Source of the DNA: Acidobacteriaceae bacterium
Lineage (GTDB): Bacteria > Acidobacteriota > Terriglobia > Terriglobales > Acidobacteriaceae
Assembly: GCA_003135315.1 (NCBI GenBank)
Contig: PLBD01000143.1
Location: 1 to 5,076, forward strand
DNA length: 5,076 nucleotides
Direction of reading: 5' to 3'
This document shows positions 1 through 4,544 of the stretch, piece by piece. The stretch's first letter is position 1, and the number at the start of each line of letters is the position of its first letter. Both the position numbers and the translations under genes were made by a program. The notes under the pieces are model-generated. The model was not told where the DNA came from and made no database searches. It was given only the letters and a program-made list of their open reading frames with translations.

Positions 1-1
1 C

Positions 2-424
2 ATCACCACGCTCGGTGTCATTCTGCTGCTCGTCGGCGGGTGGTCCGTAATGATGTGGGCAATATTCCTGCGCACGGTGATCCTGCTGCACTCCACCTGG
101 TTTGTGAATTCGGCGACCCACATGTGGGGCTCCAAGCGCTTCGCCACCGATGACGATTCGCGCAACCTGTGGTGGGTGGCCTACCTCAGCTTTGGCGAGG
201 GCTGGCACAATAACCACCACGCCCATCCGCAGTCGGCGCGCCACGGCCTGGCGTGGTACGAACTGGACGTGAACTGGTACGGCATCAAGACCCTGCAGTG
301 GCTCGGCCTCATCTGGGACGTGAAGCTGCCCAAGCTGGGCCCGGCCCGCATCCAGCCGGTGGTTAAGCCGGAAGCGGCGCCGGCGGAAGCCGAAGCCGTG
401 GCCGTCGCCTACAGCGGCGACTAA
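2..424 (+). CDS. Membrane fatty acid (acyl-CoA/acyl-lipid) desaturase, C-terminal part
   Basis: This is the 3' end of a gene whose 5' part lies outside the window; the frame is open from base 2, giving 140 residues before the TAA at 422-424. Seen: a hydrophobic start (about residues 5-28), H30 in HSTWF, the phrase FVNSATHMWG with N36 and H40, and EGWHNNHHAHP with the third histidine box H69-N-N-H72-H73. Known: these histidines belong to the di-iron site of the delta-9/stearoyl-CoA desaturase type of integral membrane desaturase, which uses O2 and electrons to insert a cis double bond into a saturated acyl chain. The HNNHH box sits near the C-terminus, as in bacterial members of this family. 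The last 30 or so residues (KPEAAPAEAEAVAVA) are a low-complexity, Ala/Glu-rich tail and are probably disordered. An internal ATG at 50 lies inside the domain and is not the real start. An intrinsic terminator follows 27 bases after the stop, so this gene ends its own transcript. The family call is secure; the exact substrate and regiochemistry are not known. Confidence 0.9.
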   Translation: MTTLGVILLLVGGWSVMMWAIFLRTVILLHSTWFVNSATHMWGSKRFATDDDSRNLWWVAYLSFGEGWHNNHHAHPQSARHGLAWYELDVNWYGIKTLQWLGLIWDVKLPKLGPARIQPVVKPEAAPAEAEAVAVAYSGD

Positions 425-450
425 CCTTTCACTGGCAAATTTAGGTTGTA

Positions 451-479
451 AAGACGGCGCTCAAACGGCGCCGTTTTTG
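451..479 (+). terminator. Rho-independent terminator after the desaturase gene
   Basis: A GC-rich stem pairs ACGGCGC (454-460) with GCGCCGT (468-474) across a 7-base loop. It can be extended outward by G-U and A-T pairs (451-453 with 475-477), and a T tract TTTTT runs from 474 to 478. It lies 27 bases after the desaturase stop and 42 bases before the next start codon. This is the only convincing intrinsic terminator in the window. It separates the desaturase transcript from the downstream TMTC-like operon. Confidence 0.85.
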
Positions 480-506
480 TTGCCTGCGGCAGAACCGGAG
501 CTCCGT

Positions 507-514
507 TATAAAAT
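507..514 (+). promoter_or_regulatory. Candidate -10 box just upstream of a GTG start (possible leaderless promoter)
   Basis: TATAAAAT contains two overlapping near matches to the sigma-70 type -10 consensus (TATAAA at 507 and TAAAAT at 509). It ends only 6 bases before the GTG at 521. If used, transcription would begin at or within a few bases of the start codon, leaving no room for a ribosome binding site. A possible -35 (TTGCCT, 480-485) is spaced too far away (about 21-23 bases), so the promoter call rests on the -10 alone. The position, directly after a terminator and before the first gene of an apparent operon, is where a promoter is expected. Confidence 0.45.
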
Positions 515-520
515 TTTGCC

Positions 521-2386
521 GTGCTCTTCTTCCTGGATCGTGGTCCCTCAGCTCCGCGAGCCCCAAACCAGCGGCCAGTTCTTCTCGCTGTGGCCTTGGT
601 CCTGATCCCCGCCGCGCTCTACTCCCCGGTTCGCCATCATCCTTTCGTTAACTACGACGACGGCATCTACATCACCAACAACGATCATGTGAAGCATGGT
701 TTCCACCGCGAAACTGTCAGGTGGGCCATGACCAGCTACGACGCCGCCAACTGGCATCCCGTCACCTGGTTCTCACACACGCTTGACTACCAGCTCTTCA
801 AGGACAATGCTGCCGGTCATCACAACGTCAATCTTCTGCTTCATGTCGTAAACGTGGCGCTGCTGTTCTGGGTGTTGCTACGCGCCACCGGTCGTGGGGG
901 CCCCAGCTTGATGGTCGCCGCGCTGTTCGCACTGCATCCCATCAACACCGAATCCGTGGTCTGGATTGCGGAGCGCAAGAACCTGCTGAGCATGATGTTT
1001 TTCCTGCTGGCACTGGGCGCATGGGGATGGTATGCGCGCAAACCGCAATTTTCCCGCTACCTCGTGGTTGTGTTTCTGTTTGCCCTGGGACTGATGTCCA
1101 AGCCGCTGGTTGTCACCCTGCCGTTGGTTTTGCTGCTGTGGGATTATTGGCCGCTGGAGCGAATGTTCGCCACCAGTTCGCAATCGTCTTCCGGCGATCG
1201 TGTTCCTGCGCGAAGTTTACCGTCGCTGCTGCTCGAGAAGCTCCCCCTGTTGGCGCTCAGCGCGTGCAGCGCACTTATCACCGTGAAGGCGCAAGAGGAG
1301 GGCGGAGGTTTCAATCCTGACTACACTCTCTTTCAGCGAATGGAAAATGCCGCTGTCAGCTACGTGCGCTATATCGGGAAAGCGATATGGCCGTCGCGCC
1401 TGGCGCTCCTGTATCCCCATCCCGGAAGCTCGCTGAAGGCGTGGCAAGCCGGATTGGCGCTGCTCGTCCTGATCGCGATTTCTGTTCTGGTGGTTCGCTT
1501 CCGGCAGCGCCGCTATCTGCTGGTGGGGTGGCTATGGTTTCTGGGCACGCTGGTTCCCATGATCGGTTTGCTGCAAGTGGGCCGGCAAGCGATGGCCGAC
1601 CGCTATGCCTATCTGCCGTTCGTAGGTCTGTTCATCATGTTGTGCTGGGGAACAGCCGACTGGGCGCAGCAGCGGCAGCTATCGCCGGCGTGGCTGGCGG
1701 TCCCAGCTTGCGCCTTGCTGCTGTTCTTGGCCGTGCTCACGCACTGGCAGATCGGCTACTGGAGCGACAACGTCACCCTGTGGACGCATACCGCGCATGT
1801 CACCCCCGGAAACTACACCGCCGAGAACGAGTTGGGTGATGCCTTGCTGGGAGTGGGACGGCCGGACGAAGCCCAGGTTCACTTCCTGCGCGCCCTGGCA
1901 ATTTATCCTTCCTATCCGCCGGCGCTCATGTTCGTCGCGGTGCAGAATCAGCAGGAAGGCAAGCTGCGCCAGGCCATCGCCCAATATCAGCAGGTGCTGG
2001 CAGCCAGCCAGAACACCGAGCTGAAAGCGAAGGCCTTCACCAACATGGGGCACGCTTATCTCGACCTTGGCGAACTGGCCCAGGCTCGCGACAGCCTCCA
2101 GTCAGCCCTAGCCTTGAACTCCGGCAACTTTGCCGCGTGGCTCGACCTGGGATTAGTCTCGCAACAGACGGGAGACGTTTCTTCGGCCATCCACGACTAC
2201 TTCCAGGCAGTCACGATCCATCCCTTCGACGTCGGCTACCTGCTGCTGGCACAGGCTTTGCAGCAAAGCGGGCACCAGGTCGAAGCGAAATGGGCCCAGC
2301 AGAAGGCCAGAGACCTGACCGCAGACTACCAGCGGGCAGAGCAAAAGGCGGCGCAACTGGTCGCCAGCAAGAAGGCTCCGGAGTGA
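521..2386 (+). CDS. TMTC-like (DUF1736-type) GT-C membrane protein with C-terminal TPR repeats
   Basis: A 621-residue polytopic membrane protein, probably a glycosyltransferase of the GT-C fold acting on the outer face of the inner membrane with a lipid-linked sugar. Seen: one N-terminal membrane helix (about 18-37), then a polar loop with NYDDG (D46, D47) and HPVTWFSH. Further helices follow to about residue 411, roughly 11 in all, with the phrases HPINTESVVWIAERKN (from H139) and GLMSKPLVVTLP (from G190) plus LLLWDYWPLE. From about 432 to 600 there are about five TPR-like units (for example ENELGDALLGVGRPDEA and FTNMGHAYLDLGELAQA). Known: these phrases mark the family that includes eukaryotic TMTC O-mannosyltransferases and many bacterial TPR proteins of unknown substrate; acidic residues of the first outer loop are catalytic in GT-C enzymes. 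With an odd number of helices the TPR part would be periplasmic, perhaps binding acceptor proteins (inference). GTG 521 is the first possible start, as an in-frame TAA lies at 509. No clear Shine-Dalgarno is present. The end overlaps the methyltransferase gene. Confidence 0.85.
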   Translation: MLFFLDRGPSAPRAPNQRPVLLAVALVLIPAALYSPVRHHPFVNYDDGIYITNNDHVKHGFHRETVRWAMTSYDAANWHPVTWFSHTLDYQLFKDNAAGHHNVNLLLHVVNVALLFWVLLRATGRGGPSLMVAALFALHPINTESVVWIAERKNLLSMMFFLLALGAWGWYARKPQFSRYLVVVFLFALGLMSKPLVVTLPLVLLLWDYWPLERMFATSSQSSSGDRVPARSLPSLLLEKLPLLALSACSALITVKAQEEGGGFNPDYTLFQRMENAAVSYVRYIGKAIWPSRLALLYPHPGSSLKAWQAGLALLVLIAISVLVVRFRQRRYLLVGWLWFLGTLVPMIGLLQVGRQAMADRYAYLPFVGLFIMLCWGTADWAQQRQLSPAWLAVPACALLLFLAVLTHWQIGYWSDNVTLWTHTAHVTPGNYTAENELGDALLGVGRPDEAQVHFLRALAIYPSYPPALMFVAVQNQQEGKLRQAIAQYQQVLAASQNTELKAKAFTNMGHAYLDLGELAQARDSLQSALALNSGNFAAWLDLGLVSQQTGDVSSAIHDYFQAVTIHPFDVGYLLLAQALQQSGHQVEAKWAQQKARDLTADYQRAEQKAAQLVASKKAPE

Positions 2387-3129
2387 CCGATGACTTCACC
2401 AAGCCCTCCAACTCCACCGGCGCCCTCACCTGGGTGCGCGATTCACTTCGCCATCGCGGCCTCGCCGGCTCTGCGCGCTACTACTCTCGCGAGTTCCTCG
2501 ATCTTCTCCGCGATCTGACTCCCGAGCGCCGCAAGTCGCGCTACGGCGACATTGACTTCGACTTCGAGCATAACGTGGATACCACCTGGGCCACGGTGTC
2601 GTTGCGCACCCGCATTCGGGAGTGGCTTTCCGGCGGTCAGTATCAGCCTTCGGAGCCGGTCATGTTTCGCGAGATGCTCGACTCGCTGCCTGTCTACCTC
2701 GATGGCTTCACCTTCATCGATTTGGGATCGGGCAAGGGCAGAACTCTGCTGATGGCCTCCGACTATCCTTTCCGCCGCATCATCGGAGTGGAGCTGCTGG
2801 CCGAGTTGAACGCGATCGCGCAGCGGAACATCGCGCGCTATCGCAGCGATTCGCAGAAGTGCTTTGCCATCGAATCGCACGCCGCCGACGCGGGCCGCTT
2901 TGACCTCCCTGCGGATCCCAGCGTGCTCTATCTCTTCAATCCGTTTCCCCGGCACGTCTGGTGCAACGTGCTGGCCAATCTGTACCGTTCGCTGCTGGCT
3001 GTGCCGCGTCCGGTCTTCCTCATCTATCACAATCCCGTGCACCAGGACATTCTCGCTGCCGAAGGCTGGTTGCAAGAGCGGGCGCGGACCCATCAGTTCG
3101 TCATCTATCAGGCAGTGATCGATGATTAA
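2383..3129 (+). CDS. Class I SAM-dependent methyltransferase
   Basis: A 248-residue soluble Rossmann-fold methyltransferase of unknown substrate. Seen: motif I FIDLGSGKG (residues 111-119, the SAM-binding glycine loop), the acidic residue E137 ending strand 2 in IIGVELL, and LFNPFP (N186-P187) at the position of the catalytic-side motif IV loop after strand 4. A distinctive N-terminal part carries YGDIDFDF (from Y54) and VDTTW, followed by YQPSEP, which may cap the active site. The GTG at 2383 is chosen because it overlaps the preceding stop as GTGA, has GAAGG at 2371-2375 with a 7-base spacer, and gives a protein starting just ahead of the conserved region. A longer reading from ATG 2137 would lie wholly within the TPR gene and adds only frame-shifted TPR sequence. 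The overlap implies translational coupling with the TMTC-like membrane protein, so it may methylate a sugar, lipid or protein in the same pathway; this is inference. A DOT1-like or RNA/protein methyltransferase cannot be excluded. Confidence 0.88.
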   Translation: MTDDFTKPSNSTGALTWVRDSLRHRGLAGSARYYSREFLDLLRDLTPERRKSRYGDIDFDFEHNVDTTWATVSLRTRIREWLSGGQYQPSEPVMFREMLDSLPVYLDGFTFIDLGSGKGRTLLMASDYPFRRIIGVELLAELNAIAQRNIARYRSDSQKCFAIESHAADAGRFDLPADPSVLYLFNPFPRHVWCNVLANLYRSLLAVPRPVFLIYHNPVHQDILAAEGWLQERARTHQFVIYQAVIDD

Positions 3130-3198
3130 TGGCACGTCGACTCCCCGGCTCACGTCTGCAAGCCGTCGAGTTGCGTTAAGATATTCTTCAGGTGACCG

Positions 3199-3387
3199 AT
3201 GACTGAAAATTCCCATACTCCGCCCGCTGGCCAGCAAGGCGATGCCGCCGAACATGTTGCCGAGGCCCATCGTAAACTCAGCGGCTTGCGCCAGCGGCTC
3301 GACCGGCATCCCGAACTGGAAGAAGCGATCTCCAGTCTGGAAATGGCGCTTAGCATTCTCACCACCAAGACCGGCGGGATGTTGTGA
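3199..3387 (+). CDS. Small helical protein of unknown function (62 aa)
   Basis: Not recognised as a named family. Seen: a polar N-terminus rich in Pro, Gln and Asp (residues 1-16), then an amphipathic, heptad-like stretch from about 19 to 55 (HRKLSGLRQRLDRHP, then ELEEAISSLEMALSIL), ending TKTGGML. It has no signal peptide, membrane helix or catalytic motif; a small helical-hairpin or coiled-coil protein is plausible. The ATG at 3199 has AGGTGA (3190-3195) only 3 bases upstream, a good but tightly spaced ribosome binding site. It starts 69 bases after the methyltransferase stop, so it may be in the same transcript or have its own promoter. The stop codon's last base begins the first heptamer of a repeat run. 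It is probably a real gene, because the start signal is good and the codon use and helical pattern are protein-like. Confidence 0.65.
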   Translation: MTENSHTPPAGQQGDAAEHVAEAHRKLSGLRQRLDRHPELEEAISSLEMALSILTTKTGGML

Positions 3388-3421
3388 AGCAGCGACTAGA
3401 AACTAGCAATTAGCCTTTAGC
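3387..3421 (+). repeat. Degenerate heptamer tandem run (AACTAGC type), copy 1
   Basis: Five consecutive 7-base units begin on the last base of the preceding stop codon: AAGCAGC, GACTAGA, AACTAGC, AATTAGC, CTTTAGC. The central 14 bases (3401-3414) are a perfect reverse complement of 4515-4528 upstream of glyS, and 11 of them (3404-3414) are the reverse complement of 3750-3760 after the DUF2277 gene. Local AT content is much higher than in the surrounding coding sequence. It is probably a simple-repeat family of the genome; function unknown. Confidence 0.7.
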
Positions 3422-3433
3422 CCTCTCGGATGG

Positions 3434-3475
3434 CTGACTACTGGCAACTGGCAACTAGCAACTGGAAACTGACGC
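3434..3475 (+). repeat. Degenerate heptamer tandem run (CTGGCAA type), copy 2
   Basis: Six units fill the 42 bases before the next start codon: CTGACTA, CTGGCAA, CTGGCAA, CTAGCAA, CTGGAAA, CTGACGC. The run ends exactly at the ATG at 3476. It is in the same orientation as the run at 3387-3421 but 38 bases away from it in phase, so the two are not one continuous register; a non-repeat block of 12 bases (3422-3433) separates them. One variant unit (CTGGAAA) supplies the only Shine-Dalgarno-like GGAAA before the gene. Confidence 0.75.
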
Positions 3476-3745
3476 ATGTGCAGGAACATCAAAACGCTTT
3501 TTAACTTCGAGCCGCCGGTCACCGAGGATGAGGTGCGAGCGGCTGCTCTTCAGTTCGTGAGGAAGATCACCGGCTTCAACAAGCCGTCGAAGGCGAACGA
3601 GGCTTCGTTTCAGGCCGCCATCGACGAAATAGCCGGCATCTCGAACCGTCTGCTGCATTCGCTTGAAACCGCCGCCCCGCCCAGGGATCGCGCGGAAGAG
3701 GCGGCAAAAGCCAAGGCCCGCGCCGCGGCCCGCTTTGGCGCGTAA
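3476..3745 (+). CDS. DUF2277 family protein (89 aa)
   Basis: A small cytosolic protein of unknown function. Seen: the N-terminal signature MCRNIKTLFNFEPP (C2 to P14), then EVRAAALQFVRKITGFNKPS (about 19-38) and KANEASFQAAIDEIA, ending in an Ala/Arg/Lys-rich tail (about 69-89) that is probably flexible. Known: the MCRNI(K)xLFNFEPPxT start and the FVRKxxGxxKPS block are the hallmarks of DUF2277, widespread in Actinobacteria, Proteobacteria and Acidobacteria; no biochemical role is established to my knowledge. The length fits the family. The start at 3476 is fixed by the signature itself. The only ribosome-binding-like sequence is GGAAA at 3464-3468, 7 bases upstream, inside a heptamer repeat. 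The gene is flanked on both sides by heptamer runs in opposite orientations. Conserved Cys2 could be functional (inference). Confidence 0.92.
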   Translation: MCRNIKTLFNFEPPVTEDEVRAAALQFVRKITGFNKPSKANEASFQAAIDEIAGISNRLLHSLETAAPPRDRAEEAAKAKARAAARFGA

Positions 3746-3749
3746 GACG

Positions 3750-3770
3750 GCTAATTGCTAACTCCTACGG
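3750..3770 (+). repeat. Short heptamer run (GCTAATT type), inverted relative to the runs before the DUF2277 gene
   Basis: Three units, GCTAATT, GCTAACT and a weak CCTACGG, begin 4 bases after the DUF2277 stop. GCTAATTGCTA (3750-3760) is the exact reverse complement of 3404-3414, so the gene lies between inverted copies of the same repeat. It is short, and the third unit is a poor match. Confidence 0.55.
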
Positions 3771-3887
3771 AAGCTCTGATTAAGTCGGCTCCTCGAAGGG
3801 GACGGCCTTCAGGCCGTCCGTAAAGGCCGAAAAATCATTGCGGCTTTAGCCGCTGAAGGACTTCGCCCTGGCTTGATCAGGATTTCC
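3769..3887. repeat. Compact hairpin-rich element with imperfect terminal inverted repeats (MITE/REP-like)
   Basis: The ends GGAAGCTCTGATTAAG (3769-3784) and, read on the other strand, GGAAATCCTGATCAAG (3887-3872) agree at 12 of 16 bases, including GGAA and CTGATyAAG. Further in, both arms carry a CGAAG block. Inside are a strong hairpin, GGACGGCC (3800-3807) with GGCCGTCC (3812-3819) and loop TTCA, and a second, GCGGCT (3840-3845) with AGCCGC (3848-3853). No reading frame of note spans it. The arrangement resembles a small non-autonomous mobile or dispersed palindromic element; a structured RNA is the alternative. There is no obvious flanking target duplication. Its identity as a genome repeat cannot be tested within this window. 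Confidence 0.55.
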
Positions 3888-4065
3888 CCAACGTGCTAAG
3901 TACCAACCGCGAATCCACAGCCCCCTGCCTCACGACGGCGAACAAAGATCTGCCCGCAATGCTGTTGTCTCCAACGCCGTAGTATCCTTGCTGTAGAGGA
4001 TGGGACGGTGCGGCACGTTTCGGCTGGTGCCGCCACTTTCGCGGTCCGGCGCCGGATTCGCAAAC
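3888..4065. other. Non-coding gap with no recognisable feature
   Basis: Together with the repeat elements before it, this makes up a gap of about 320 bases between the DUF2277 gene and the next likely start. Beyond the element at 3769-3887 I see no RNA gene, terminator with a T tract, or convincing promoter. Both strands carry open frames here, but their composition looks accidental: Arg/Ser/Pro-rich on the + strand before 4066 and Gln/Arg-rich on the - strand. The leader of the membrane-protein gene presumably lies in it. Confidence 0.5.
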
Positions 4066-4407
4066 ATGATGACTTCGCTTGAGCAAGGGCCGCAGAATGG
4101 CAATGTGCCGGAGCCTAACGGTCCCGTTCTGGTGATGTCTTCGCCGCGCCGCAAGCCGGGCAGGGCAGAGATCTGGAGACGCCGCATCTTCCTCGTCGTG
4201 TTCGTCCTCTTCTGCCTGGAAATCGGCATCATCCTGACCGTCGCGCCCTGGACCCCGTTTTGGACCAGCAACTCGCTGCTCCTGGCTTTGCCGAGAGTGC
4301 GCGCGGTCCTGATGGACAGCTTTGTTCGCGGCTTGATTACTGGCTTGGGTTTGATCGATATTGGACTGGCGGTGGCCGAGGCCGTCCTTTACCGCGATGA
4401 CCCTTAG
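4066..4407 (+). CDS. Small two-helix membrane protein of unknown function
   Basis: Likely 113 residues from the ATG at 4066 to the TAG at 4405-4407. Seen: a polar N-terminus of about 45 residues, low in hydrophobics and ending with the basic patch RRKPGRAEIWRRR; a first membrane helix IFLVVFVLFCLEIGIILTV; a short loop APWTPFWTSNSLLLALPRVR; and a second helix around FVRGLITGLGLIDIGLAVAE. The basic residues before helix 1 suggest an N-in, C-in hairpin in the inner membrane. I recognise no family with a known role; similar short membrane proteins are annotated only as hypothetical. The start is uncertain: ATG 4066 (followed by ATG 4069) has a weak GGA 9 bases upstream. ATG 4000 would add 22 Arg/Gly/Ser-rich residues and has its GAGG touching the codon. 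ATG 4135 would leave 90 residues and keep both helices. The gene is separated from glyS by 137 bases, so an operon with glyS is not implied. Confidence 0.65.
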   Translation: MMTSLEQGPQNGNVPEPNGPVLVMSSPRRKPGRAEIWRRRIFLVVFVLFCLEIGIILTVAPWTPFWTSNSLLLALPRVRAVLMDSFVRGLITGLGLIDIGLAVAEAVLYRDDP

Positions 4408-4507
4408 GGTTGACGCTGTTTCGCAGCCGCTGCGTTGCACTTGCTTGGGTGACTTCAATCACATCGCAACTTTCGGCATTTCGTCACAATAGCTGTTTCC
4501 CGCTTTC

Positions 4508-4542
4508 GCTAGTTGCTAATTGCTAGTTGCTACTTGCTGCCC
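4508..4542 (+). repeat. Degenerate heptamer tandem run (GCTAGTT type) directly upstream of glyS
   Basis: Five units, GCTAGTT, GCTAATT, GCTAGTT, GCTACTT, GCTGCCC, end 2 bases before the glyS ATG. The orientation is inverted relative to the runs before the DUF2277 gene and the same as the short run at 3750. Bases 4515-4528 are a perfect reverse complement of 3401-3414. The run takes the place where a ribosome binding site should be, and none of its units contains a purine-rich Shine-Dalgarno. Confidence 0.75.
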
Positions 4543-4544
4543 TT

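Noticed and set aside
432..438. A single CTGGCAA heptamer right after the desaturase stop as another repeat copy.
   Set aside because: It is one unit without tandem neighbours; a 7-base match is expected by chance.
2137..2382. Upstream extension of the methyltransferase to ATG 2137.
   Set aside because: The extra 82 residues are the TPR coding sequence read in another frame (Arg/Pro/Gly-rich). The GTG at 2383 has a ribosome binding site and the usual GTGA overlap.
3146..3165. Hairpin CGGCT...AGCCG after the methyltransferase as a terminator.
   Set aside because: The stem is only 5 bp with a 10-base loop and there is no T tract after it.
2443..3309. Reverse-strand open frame of 288 codons opposite the methyltransferase.
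   Set aside because: The + strand frame carries clear SAM-binding motifs and a coupled start. The reverse frame has no recognisable motif and runs across two genes.
3387..3475. CRISPR array, because of regular short repeats.
   Set aside because: Units are 7 bases, contiguous and degenerate, with no unique spacers of 25-40 bases and no cas genes.
3888..4010. Fragment of a degraded protein gene on the - strand (reading GYYGVGDNSIAGRSLF).
   Set aside because: The short stretch looks somewhat protein-like, but I recognise no family and it merges into random-looking sequence, so there is no basis for a pseudogene call.
4419..4435. CGCAG/CTGCG hairpin after the membrane-protein gene as a terminator.
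   Set aside because: The stem is 5 bp with a 3-base loop and no following T run; it is weak and common in GC-rich sequence.
4410..4440. TTGACG (4410-4415) as the -35 box of a glyS promoter.
   Set aside because: No acceptable -10 box lies 16-18 bases downstream (CGTTGC is a poor match), so I did not annotate a promoter.
3877..4458. Long reverse-strand open frame (193 codons) covering the gap and the small membrane-protein gene.
   Set aside because: Its translation is Gln/Arg/His-rich with no hydrophobic or domain pattern, and it lies opposite a plausible + strand membrane protein. This is typical of an antisense shadow in GC-rich DNA.
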